From assembly GCA_900543945.1 (NCBI GenBank), contig UQTN01000075.1, positions 1 to 10,190 on the forward strand: 10,190 bases of DNA. Reading direction: 5' to 3'. The translations under genes and the position numbers were made by a program. A model generated the notes under the pieces. That model was not told where the DNA came from. It saw only the letters and a list, made by a program, of their open reading frames with translations, and ran no database searches. Each line of letters opens with the position of its first letter. Within the stretch, counting starts at the first letter, position 1. This DNA is from an uncultured Collinsella sp. (GTDB taxonomy: Bacteria > Actinomycetota > Coriobacteriia > Coriobacteriales > Coriobacteriaceae). Shown in pieces: positions 5,062 through 10,190 of this stretch.

Positions 5062-7074
5062 ATGACCGAGGAGCTCAAGAAGTGCAGCGATGCTATCGAT
5101 TCGAACGATTCGGACGCCGCTGAGAAAACGGTCGACCAGGCTGCCGCGGTGCTCGAGCTGGATGACGCCGTCAAGGCGGCCGAGCGCGAGGCTCGTCGCC
5201 AGGCGCTGTACGAGGAAAACGAGCGTGCCGAGGACGAACGTGCCCGTGCCGAGGCAGAACGTATGCGCGACGTGGACGACGAAGACGAGGACGAGACGCC
5301 CCGGGATACCTGGGCGACGGTGCGCCGCTTGTGGGGCGAGGCCGCCGGCGACCATTGGCGCTTTTACATCGTGTTTGCGAGCATCGTGTTCTACGTCATC
5401 TTTAACACCGCCGCGCCGGCGTACAGCGCTCACGTCATCGACGAGCTGTGGGGGCATATGCAGGTGGCGTTTGCCAACGGAACCACCTTCAACATCACCT
5501 GGGAGAACTGCGGCAAGACCATCTTCGTCTACTTTATGATCTGGACTGCCGCTGCCTCGTTCTATGCGCTCCAGAGCTTTTTGATGTCGAGCGTGGCCGA
5601 ACGCCTCAACCTGCGTCTACGCAACCGCATCGCACAAAAGCTCAATCGTCTGCCGCTTGCCTTCTTTGACGCGCATCGTCCCGGTGAGGTCGTCAGCCGT
5701 GCGACCAACGACTTGGACAAGATGTCCGAGAGCATGCAGCGCGGATTGCTGCAGCTGCTTGTGTCGATCGGCACCGTGACGGGTGCCATCATCATGATGT
5801 TCGTCTATAGCGTTAAGCTCACGCTCGTCTTTTTGGGCTTCACGGCCCTGTCGCTGCTGGTGACCAAAGTGGTTTCGCGCCGCACGCATGATGTAACGGG
5901 CGAACGCCAGGAGTGGGTGTCCAAGATTACGAGCGCGGTCGAGGAGGGCTACTCGGGCCGTCTGGTGATTCGCGCGTTCAACCGCGAGCGCCAGAGTTCT
6001 GCCGAGGTACACGAGGCCTCGGGCGAGCTGGCGCGTGTGAGCACCAAGGCCGACTTTATGATTAACGCTGTGGGCCCCGCGGTTCGCTTTATCGGTCGTC
6101 TGGCGCAGATCGTGATCGCGCTCGTGGGCTGCAACATGCTGGTGGCCGGTCAGATGACTGTCGGCGTGTTCCAGGCGTTCTTCCAGTTTATCTACGAGGC
6201 GTCCGAGCCCATGACGCAGCTCTCGTTTACCTTCAACTCGCTGCAGAGCGCGCTGGCGAGTGCGGAGCGCGTGTTCGACCTGCTCGATGAGCCCGAGATG
6301 GAGGCCGATCCGCAGCCGGGCGAGGCCGCCAAGCTGCCGGGTCGCGTGGAGGGCCGCGTCTCCTTTGAGCACGTGCGCTTTGGTTATTCGCCCGACAAGC
6401 CGCTCATGCGCGACGTGTCGTTTACCGCCGAGCCGGGCCAGAAGATTGCCGTGGTGGGAACCACGGGCGCAGGCAAGACGACGCTCATCAACCTGCTCAT
6501 GCGCTTTTACGAGATCGACGGCGGCCGCATTACGCTTGACGGTGTGGATACGCGCCTCATGGATCGCGGCGAGCTACGGCAGCAGTTTGGCATGGTGCTA
6601 CAGGACGCCTGGCTGTTCGACGGCACGATTGCCGAGAACATCGCCTACGGCTGCCCCGAGGCAACGCGCGAGGAGATTGTTGCGGCCGCTCGCGCCGCCC
6701 AGGTCGACTTCTTTGTGCGCACCATGCCTCAGGGCTACGACACGCGTGTAGCCAACGATGCCGAAAGCATCAGCCAGGGCCAGCGTCAGCTGCTAACCAT
6801 CGCACGCGTGCTGCTCAACAACCCGGCGATTCTCATCCTGGACGAGGCGACGTCGAGCGTGGATACGCGCACCGAGCTTGCCATCGGCCGCGCCATGGAC
6901 GCACTTATGCGTGGGCGCACAAGCTTTGTGATCGCGCATCGCCTGTCGACGATCGTGGATGCCGACCTGATTCTGGTCATGGATCACGGCAATATCATCG
7001 AGCAGGGCACGCATAAGGAGCTGCTGGCAGTCGAGGGCGCCTACGCCGACCTCTATCTGAGCCAGTTCGCATAA
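5062..7074 (+). CDS. Heterodimeric ABC exporter, catalytically complete permease-ATPase half with acidic N-terminal extension
   Basis: A 670-residue half-transporter, partner of the preceding gene. Residues 1 to ~95 are an unusual charged extension: Ala/Glu/Arg-rich with heptad-like helix at ~25-70, then an acidic run (DVDDEDEDE, 70-78). Six membrane spans follow within about residues 100-400. The ATPase domain has Walker A GTTGAGKT (466-473), Q-loop Gln514, Walker B ILILDE with D594 and catalytic E595, D-loop SSVD and H-loop His626 (IAHRLST). Its signature is ISQGQ (570-574) instead of LSGGQ. In asymmetric exporters, the degenerate site is built from Walker motifs of one half and the altered signature of the other; this pair fits that exactly, leaving one working site (Walker A/B of this protein with FSGGQ of its partner). 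The start ATG 5062 has GGGAGG 8 bases upstream and follows the previous stop by one base, so the two are certainly cotranscribed. Confidence 0.93.
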   Translation: MTEELKKCSDAIDSNDSDAAEKTVDQAAAVLELDDAVKAAEREARRQALYEENERAEDERARAEAERMRDVDDEDEDETPRDTWATVRRLWGEAAGDHWRFYIVFASIVFYVIFNTAAPAYSAHVIDELWGHMQVAFANGTTFNITWENCGKTIFVYFMIWTAAASFYALQSFLMSSVAERLNLRLRNRIAQKLNRLPLAFFDAHRPGEVVSRATNDLDKMSESMQRGLLQLLVSIGTVTGAIIMMFVYSVKLTLVFLGFTALSLLVTKVVSRRTHDVTGERQEWVSKITSAVEEGYSGRLVIRAFNRERQSSAEVHEASGELARVSTKADFMINAVGPAVRFIGRLAQIVIALVGCNMLVAGQMTVGVFQAFFQFIYEASEPMTQLSFTFNSLQSALASAERVFDLLDEPEMEADPQPGEAAKLPGRVEGRVSFEHVRFGYSPDKPLMRDVSFTAEPGQKIAVVGTTGAGKTTLINLLMRFYEIDGGRITLDGVDTRLMDRGELRQQFGMVLQDAWLFDGTIAENIAYGCPEATREEIVAAARAAQVDFFVRTMPQGYDTRVANDAESISQGQRQLLTIARVLLNNPAILILDEATSSVDTRTELAIGRAMDALMRGRTSFVIAHRLSTIVDADLILVMDHGNIIEQGTHKELLAVEGAYADLYLSQFA

Positions 7075-7104
7075 TGTGACAAAGGAATAGTCCCTTTGTC
7101 ACAT
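7074..7104. repeat. Perfect 12-bp inverted repeat, TGTGACAAAGG type
   Basis: ATGTGACAAAGG (7074-7085) and CCTTTGTCACAT (7093-7104) form a perfect 12-bp stem with a 7-base loop, starting on the last base of the ABC gene stop codon. No T-run follows, so it is a poor intrinsic terminator by itself, and a second, separate hairpin comes 7 bases later. It may be a dispersed palindromic repeat, a 3' mRNA-stabilising hairpin, or a protein site. A 10-base half copy (ATGTGACAAA) occurs at 2202-2211. Confidence 0.7.
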
Positions 7105-7111
7105 CAGGAAT

Positions 7112-7147
7112 AAGGCGCGCCGGGGATGGATTCCCTGGCGCGCCTTT
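7112..7147. terminator. Bidirectional terminator between ABC operon and cysE
   Basis: AAGGCGCGCCGGGGA (7112-7126) pairs with TCCCTGGCGCGCCTT (7132-7146), 15 pairs including one G:T, around a 5-base loop. TTT ends the hairpin on the plus strand, and TTATT follows on the minus strand. It lies between convergent stop codons and can serve both operons. Confidence 0.8.
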
Positions 7148-7182
7148 GCGTTGGCGTCGATGTTGTCGGCGGCCGTCCGCTT

Positions 7183-7887
7183 TTAGCGTTCGTCCACGAG
7201 CTTGGCGACGAGGGCCTTAAGCTCGGCCACCTCTCGCTCGAGTTCCTTGACGCGACGGGCGTTTTCGTTGATGCCCTGGCGGTTGAGGGCGCTCTGCTCG
7301 GCGGCATCGTCGGGCATGTATTCGCGATGCTGCTTGGCGTCGAAGCTCTCCTCGAACACGCGGCAGCCGTTGCGCTTGATGATGCGCCCGGGCACGCCCA
7401 CGACGGTGCAGTTGTCGGGCACGTCTTTGACGACGACCGAGTTGCCGCCGATTTTGACGTTGTTGCCAATGCGAATGTTGCCGAGCACTTTGGCACCGGT
7501 GCCCACGGTGACGTTGTTGCCCAGGGTGGGGTGGCGCTTGCCGGTCTCGTTGCCGGTGCCGCCGAGCGTGACGCCCTGATAGAGCACGCAGTTGTCGCCC
7601 ACAATGGTGGTCTCGCCGATGACAACGCCCATGGCGTGGTCGATAAAGAAATGTTTGCCGATCTGCGCGGCGGGATGAATCTCGACGCCGGTGATGTGGC
7701 GGGTGATTTGCGAGAGCACGCGGGCGAGCGAGCGATGGCCATGTTCCCACAGCCAGTGCTCGGGCACGTGGTTCCACTTGGCGTGCAGGCCGGGGTAGGA
7801 CAGGAAGATGACCAGGCCATTTTGCGCAGCGGGGTCTTGCGCCTGGACGGTCTTGATGTCCTCGCGAATGGTATTGATAAAGCTCAC
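7183..7887 (-). CDS. cysE: Serine O-acetyltransferase
   Basis: Transfers acetyl from acetyl-CoA to L-serine, giving O-acetylserine for cysteine synthesis in the cytoplasm. The 234-residue protein is the short Gram-positive/EpsC-like type: a brief helical N-terminus (residues 1-65), then a left-handed beta-helix of hexapeptide repeats (~67-170). Catalytic His84 lies in FIDHAMGVVIGE. Glu69 (GVEIHPAA) takes the place of the Asp partner of longer enzymes, as is usual in short ones. GVTLGGTG (105-112) and GKRHPT (116-121) are the substrate/CoA loops. After the beta-helix there is a C-terminal tail of ~60 residues ending in a leucine-heptad coiled coil (~208-234, VKELEREVAELKALVAKL). The long tail may carry the trimer or partner contacts normally made by shorter ends. 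The GTG start at 7887 has GGGAGGG (7894-7900) 6 bases upstream. No cysteine synthase gene is adjacent. Confidence 0.94.
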   Translation of the reverse strand: MSFINTIREDIKTVQAQDPAAQNGLVIFLSYPGLHAKWNHVPEHWLWEHGHRSLARVLSQITRHITGVEIHPAAQIGKHFFIDHAMGVVIGETTIVGDNCVLYQGVTLGGTGNETGKRHPTLGNNVTVGTGAKVLGNIRIGNNVKIGGNSVVVKDVPDNCTVVGVPGRIIKRNGCRVFEESFDAKQHREYMPDDAAEQSALNRQGINENARRVKELEREVAELKALVAKLVDER

Positions 7888-7928
7888 CGGCCGCCCTCCC
7901 TCAGCGCCATGGCAATGCGATTCAATAA

Positions 7929-7944
7929 AGTATAGCGATTCGCT
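7929..7944 (-). promoter_or_regulatory. Candidate cysE -10 with abutting inverted repeat
   Basis: Read on the minus strand, TATACT (7929-7934) is a good -10 about 42 bases before the GTG start. The upstream -35 region is poor (CTTCCT). AGCGA-T-TCGCT (7934-7944), a 5-bp inverted repeat with one central base, directly abuts the -10 and could bind a regulator. Low confidence, as no -35 supports it. Confidence 0.35.
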
Positions 7945-8031
7945 AGGGATTAGGAAGGGCGATCTTGCTTTGCTTTGGGCGACAGGTGTCAGTTATGCAA
8001 ACTTGCTGGTAATGGAGTCATGCTTTTGTGG

Positions 8032-8065
8032 GGTTGCGCACGAGGGGGCGCCGCAACCGTATACT
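8032..8065 (+). promoter_or_regulatory. Candidate DedA promoter with 7-bp inverted repeat
   Basis: TATACT (8060-8065) is a good -10, 46 bases before the ATG at 8112. The only TTG-type -35, TTGCGC (8034-8039), is 20 bases away, too far for a strong promoter. GGTTGCG (8032-8038) and CGCAACC (8052-8058) form a perfect 7-bp inverted repeat with a 13-base spacer across the -35 region, so activator or repressor control is plausible. Confidence 0.4.
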
Positions 8066-8111
8066 GGTCAACTTGGACGTATCCGCGCCCACAACTGAGA
8101 GGTTTTACTTC

Positions 8112-8750
8112 ATGGGTTTCATCAACTTTATCGCCGAGCTGCTTAAGGATCCGCGCACCGCGATCGCCGGCTGGATCGCTGCCGGCCCGCTTATGGCCTA
8201 CGGCTGCGTGTTCCTGATCATCTTTGTCGAGACGGGCGTGGTATTCTTCCCGTTCCTTCCCGGCGACTCGCTGCTGTTCGCCTCGGGCTTCTTTGCCCAC
8301 AACGGCGGCTTTAACATCGTGGCTCTGCTGGCTGTCGCATGGGCGGCTGCCATCTTGGGCGATCAGTGCAACTTTATGATCGGCCATTTCTTTGGCCAAA
8401 AGATCATTGCCTCGGGCAAGGTCAAGGCCATGACGCCCGAGCGCATTAAAAAGTCCGAGGACTTCTTGGACAAGTGGGGTCACCTGGCCATCTTCCTGGG
8501 TCGCTTCTTTCCGTTTATCCGCACCTTTGTGCCCTTTATCGCCGGTATGGGCGGCATGCACTGGCGCAACTTTGTGATCTTTAACGTGCTGGGCGGCATT
8601 ACCTGGTCGACGGTCTTTACGCTGCTGGGCTACTTCTTTGGCGGCATCCCCTTTGTGCAAGAGCACTTTGAGCTGCTGATTATCGGCATCGTCGCCGTGT
8701 CGATCATTCCGACCGTGGTCGGCATCGTCAAGGCCAAGCTGGGCAAATAG
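8112..8750 (+). CDS. DedA-family (VTT domain) integral membrane protein
   Basis: A 212-residue polytopic protein of the DedA/SNARE-associated family. Members act in the cytoplasmic membrane, several as undecaprenyl-phosphate or phospholipid flippases, and affect envelope integrity and pH or antimicrobial tolerance. Visible family marks: the acidic residue E40 before the re-entrant motif FFPFLPGD (45-52), GD at 83-84 in ILGDQCNFMIGHFFG, and the RFFPFIR motif (131-137) within GRFFPFIRTFVPFIAGMGGM, whose two arginines are essential in studied members. Hydrophobic segments lie at ~16-40, 50-62, 66-82, 125-148, 153-178 and 186-206. The start is ATG 8112 with GAGAGG (8097-8102) 9 bases upstream; an ATG at 8028 in frame gives an Arg-rich leader without similarity. 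The gene is monocistronic, divergent from cysE, and closed by a terminator. Substrate and exact subfamily are not determined here. Confidence 0.93.
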   Translation: MGFINFIAELLKDPRTAIAGWIAAGPLMAYGCVFLIIFVETGVVFFPFLPGDSLLFASGFFAHNGGFNIVALLAVAWAAAILGDQCNFMIGHFFGQKIIASGKVKAMTPERIKKSEDFLDKWGHLAIFLGRFFPFIRTFVPFIAGMGGMHWRNFVIFNVLGGITWSTVFTLLGYFFGGIPFVQEHFELLIIGIVAVSIIPTVVGIVKAKLGK

Positions 8751-8788
8751 AACGCGTAGCTCGAGCCAGCGCGCAAGCCGTGCCGTTG

Positions 8789-8822
8789 AGGCCCGTCACC
8801 GATTACGGCGGCGGGCCTTTAT
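8789..8822 (+). terminator. Intrinsic terminator of the DedA gene
   Basis: AGGCCCG (8789-8795) pairs with CGGGCCT (8812-8818), and pairing continues inward past one T:G and one mismatch to a loop at 8802-8805. TTTAT follows. It lies 38 bases after the DedA stop. Confidence 0.8.
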
Positions 8823-8842
8823 GCTTCGGTCAAATGATAATA

Positions 8843-8873
8843 CTTTAGTTAGTTAAAGAAAAACGTTTTATCC
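8843..8873. promoter_or_regulatory. Palindromic elements upstream of the ilvE promoter
   Basis: CTTTA-gttagt-TAAAG (8843-8858) is a 5-bp inverted repeat, immediately followed by AAAACGTTTT (8860-8869), a 10-bp palindrome. They sit at about -51 and -37 relative to the predicted start near 8901. The second overlaps the weak -35 region. Both are candidate binding sites; the regulator is unknown. Confidence 0.4.
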
Positions 8874-8894
8874 GACGCGTGCGGGGAGTACAAT
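8866..8894 (+). promoter_or_regulatory. Candidate ilvE promoter
   Basis: TACAAT (8889-8894) is a good -10. At 17 bases upstream the -35 position reads TTTTAT (8866-8871), a poor match lying inside the AAAACGTTTT palindrome, which suggests the promoter is regulated. Transcription would start at about 8901-8902, the A of an ATG, leaving ~147 bases before ilvE. Confidence 0.45.
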
Positions 8895-8901
8895 CTCCTG
8901 C

Positions 8902-9051
8902 ATGCGAATCGACGTGCCATTGGCTTTGATGCTGTTCGCGTGTCCCGTCCGGCTCTACGCTCCGGGCGTACGACGTTGCGACGCGGTCGGCATCGGTCCT
9001 TGCGTGCGGGTTCGCGAGTATGCAACTGTGTATGTAAGGAGCGATACATGA
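8902..9051 (+). CDS. Possible leaderless upstream ORF coupled to ilvE (49 codons)
   Basis: An open frame of 49 codons begins at ATG 8902, seven bases after the TACAAT -10, so its start codon would be at or next to the 5' end of the mRNA. Leaderless translation is common in Actinobacteria. It ends TGA at 9049-9051, overlapping the ilvE ATG (9048-9050) as ATGA, the usual signature of translational coupling. The peptide starts MRIDVPLALMLFAC and is rich in Val and Arg: eight Val, four Leu, two Ile, no run of branched-chain codons. It could be a leader peptide coupling ilvE translation to upstream translation, or a chance frame. I see no clear terminator/antiterminator pair in the leader. The ilvE gene has its own ribosome binding site and does not need coupling. 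Confidence 0.3.
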   Translation: MRIDVPLALMLFACPVRLYAPGVRRCDAVGIGPCVRVREYATVYVRSDT

Positions 9052-10100
9052 CGGTCGAGAAGAAGGATATCGATTGGGGTAGCCTCGGCTTTGGCTACAT
9101 GAAGACCGATTATAGCTACGAGGCCCATTGGAAGGACGGCGAGTGGGATGAGGGCGGCCTGACCACCGACCACACCATGCATGTCTCCGAGTGCGGAGGC
9201 ATCTTCCATTATTGCCAGGAGGTCTTTGAGGGCCTGAAGGCCTACACCGCCGAGGACGGCAGCATCGTCTGCTTCCGTCCCGACATGAACGCTGAACGTA
9301 TGTATAACTCTGCCCAGCGTCTCGAGATGCCCCCGTTCCCCAAGGACAAGTTCGTTGAGGCCGTTAAGCAGGTCGTTTCTGCCAACGCCGCCTGGGTTCC
9401 GCCTTTCGGTTCTGGCGCGACCCTGTACGTGCGTCCGTTTATGATCGGTTCCGGTGACGTGATTGGCGTGGCTCCTGCTCCTGAGTACACGTTCCGCATT
9501 CTCGTGACCCCGGTCGGTCCGTACTTTAAGGGTGGCCTTAAGCCCGTTAAGCTGCGCGTTTCCGAGTATGACCGTGCCGCACCGCACGGCACCGGCAACA
9601 TCAAGGCCGGCCTGAACTACGCCATGTCCCTCAAGCCCACGATGGAGGCTCACCGTGAGGGCTATGCCGAGAACCTGTATCTCGACTCCGAGTCCCGTAC
9701 CTATGTCGAGGAGACCGGTGGCGCCAACGTCCTGTTCGTGAAGGAGGACGGCACGCTTGTCGTTCCGCAGTCGCACACCGACTCCATCCTGCCCTCCATC
9801 ACCCGCCGTTCGCTCGTTCAGGTTGCTCAGGACCTGGGCATGACCGTTGACCAGCGTCCCGTTGAGTGGGTCGAGGTCAAGGCCGGCACTTTTGTTGAGT
9901 GCGGTCTGTGCGGCACCGCTGCCGTCATCTCCCCGGTTGGCGAGATCGACAACAAGGTTTACGGTGCCGATGAGACCGTGACCTTCCCGGCCGGCTACAC
10001 CGAGATCGGCCCTGTGATGAAGAAGCTTCGCGAGACCCTGACTGGTATCCAGTCCGGTGCTGTCGAGGATAAACACAACTGGGTTTACACCGTCGCGTAA
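9048..10100 (+). CDS. ilvE: Branched-chain amino acid aminotransferase
   Basis: A 350-residue PLP enzyme of fold type IV (BCAT, bacterial type II, ~340-360 residues). It transfers amino groups between Leu/Ile/Val and 2-oxoglutarate, the last step of their synthesis and the first of their breakdown, in the cytoplasm. Seen: YCQEVFEGLKAY (55-66) at the substrate entrance, RPDMNAERM (77-85), the PLP lysine K186 in GTGNIKAGLNYA, and EETGGANVLFV (~220-232). The phosphate-loop region is ECGLCGTAAVISPVG (284-298), giving a C285-x-x-C288 pair. The start ATG 9048 has AAGGAG at 9036-9041, 6 bases upstream; a frame extension to 8940 is Arg-rich leader sequence without similarity. Codons are enriched in CGT, GTT, GCT and TCC compared with the CGC/GTG/GCG of neighbours, suggesting high expression. 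No ilvBCD or leu genes are adjacent, so it is a stand-alone gene. Confidence 0.96.
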   Translation: MTVEKKDIDWGSLGFGYMKTDYSYEAHWKDGEWDEGGLTTDHTMHVSECGGIFHYCQEVFEGLKAYTAEDGSIVCFRPDMNAERMYNSAQRLEMPPFPKDKFVEAVKQVVSANAAWVPPFGSGATLYVRPFMIGSGDVIGVAPAPEYTFRILVTPVGPYFKGGLKPVKLRVSEYDRAAPHGTGNIKAGLNYAMSLKPTMEAHREGYAENLYLDSESRTYVEETGGANVLFVKEDGTLVVPQSHTDSILPSITRRSLVQVAQDLGMTVDQRPVEWVEVKAGTFVECGLCGTAAVISPVGEIDNKVYGADETVTFPAGYTEIGPVMKKLRETLTGIQSGAVEDKHNWVYTVA

Positions 10101-10161
10101 GTTGCCCTACCTGTCCGGCCCGAGAGCAGGTTCCCTCCCGGCGCGTCCTCGGACATGCAAG

Positions 10162-10190
10162 AAGCCCTCGCTGCGCACTTCGTGCGGCGA
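10162..10190 (+). terminator. Probable left part of the ilvE terminator, cut by the window end
   Basis: AAGCCCTCGC (10163-10172) leads into CGCAC-ttc-GTGCG (10174-10186), and GCGA follows to the edge. The strand pairs back on itself except for a short TG bulge, and the unpaired AAGCCC predicts GGGCTT just outside the window. It lies 60 bases after the ilvE stop. The outer half is inferred, not seen. Confidence 0.55.

Noticed and set aside
3333..5174. 613-codon open frame on the minus strand across the first ABC gene
   Set aside because: Antisense shadow of a GC-rich coding sequence: composition is His/Arg/Ala-biased, with no domain or start signal, while the plus strand carries clear ABC motifs.
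7126..7935. 269-codon plus-strand open frame over cysE
   Set aside because: Antisense to an unmistakable hexapeptide-repeat enzyme; low-complexity Val/Ala/Asp composition.
7965..7999. TTGCTT N18 TATGCA promoter-like pair upstream of DedA
   Set aside because: Would give a >100-base leader and lies farther from the gene than the TATACT at 8060; not enough to call.
8940..9047. N-terminal extension of IlvE
   Set aside because: Arg-rich and outside the family; AAGGAG at 9036-9041 fixes ATG 9048.
8955..10076. 373-codon open frame on the minus strand across ilvE
   Set aside because: Mirror of the strong codon bias of ilvE; no ribosome binding site or recognisable domain.
10112..10155. TGTCCG...CGGACA inverted repeat after ilvE
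   Set aside because: Only 6 bp with a 32-base loop and no T-run; the hairpin at the window end is a better terminator.
1..10190. CRISPR array, tRNA, rRNA, insertion sequence or phage genes
   Set aside because: No regularly spaced repeats, tRNA-like cloverleaf, rRNA stretches, transposase or integrase sequence seen on either strand.

Overview
The window looks like a chromosomal segment from a high-GC gut actinobacterium of the class Coriobacteriia, most likely Collinsella or a close relative. This rests on the GC-rich codon use, the AGGAGG-type ribosome binding sites, and the gene repertoire: a degenerate AAA+/Fis-type regulator, a MarR plus paired ABC exporter, short serine acetyltransferase, DedA and IlvE. 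The genus is an inference from general familiarity; no search was possible. There is no sign of a mobile element, phage, CRISPR array, tRNA or rRNA.

Layout. (1) Positions 1-847: 3' part of a transcriptional regulator with a C-terminal Fis helix-turn-helix behind an AAA+ domain that has lost its ATPase motifs. (2) 932-1507: a single-span membrane protein of unknown function with its own candidate promoter. (3) 1549-2070, minus strand: a small nitroreductase, convergent with the previous gene across a shared hairpin, with a good sigma70-type promoter and a 12-bp palindrome at its transcription start. (4) 2365-2655: an unrecognised 96-residue acidic protein followed by a textbook intrinsic terminator. 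(5) 2836-7074: a tight three-gene operon encoding a MarR regulator and the two unequal halves of a heterodimeric ABC exporter; the promoter carries an inverted repeat that is a natural autoregulatory operator. (6) 7074-7146: two consecutive strong hairpins in the convergent gap. (7) 7183-7887, minus strand: serine O-acetyltransferase (cysteine synthesis), divergent from (8) 8112-8750, a DedA-family membrane protein. (9) 9048-10100: a branched-chain amino acid aminotransferase with codon use suggesting high expression, preceded by a promoter region with palindromes and a possible 49-codon leaderless upstream ORF that overlaps the ilvE start by ATGA. The last ~30 bases look like the left part of the ilvE terminator.

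Functionally the window is mostly ordinary housekeeping and accessory metabolism: efflux with its regulator, amino acid metabolism (cysE, ilvE), membrane homeostasis (DedA) and a flavin reductase. The points worth following are the ATPase-dead Fis regulator, the leaderless ORF coupled to ilvE, the MarR operator architecture, the acidic coiled-coil extension on the second ABC half, and the perfect 12-bp TGTGACAAAGG inverted repeat. I found no convincing new multi-gene system.
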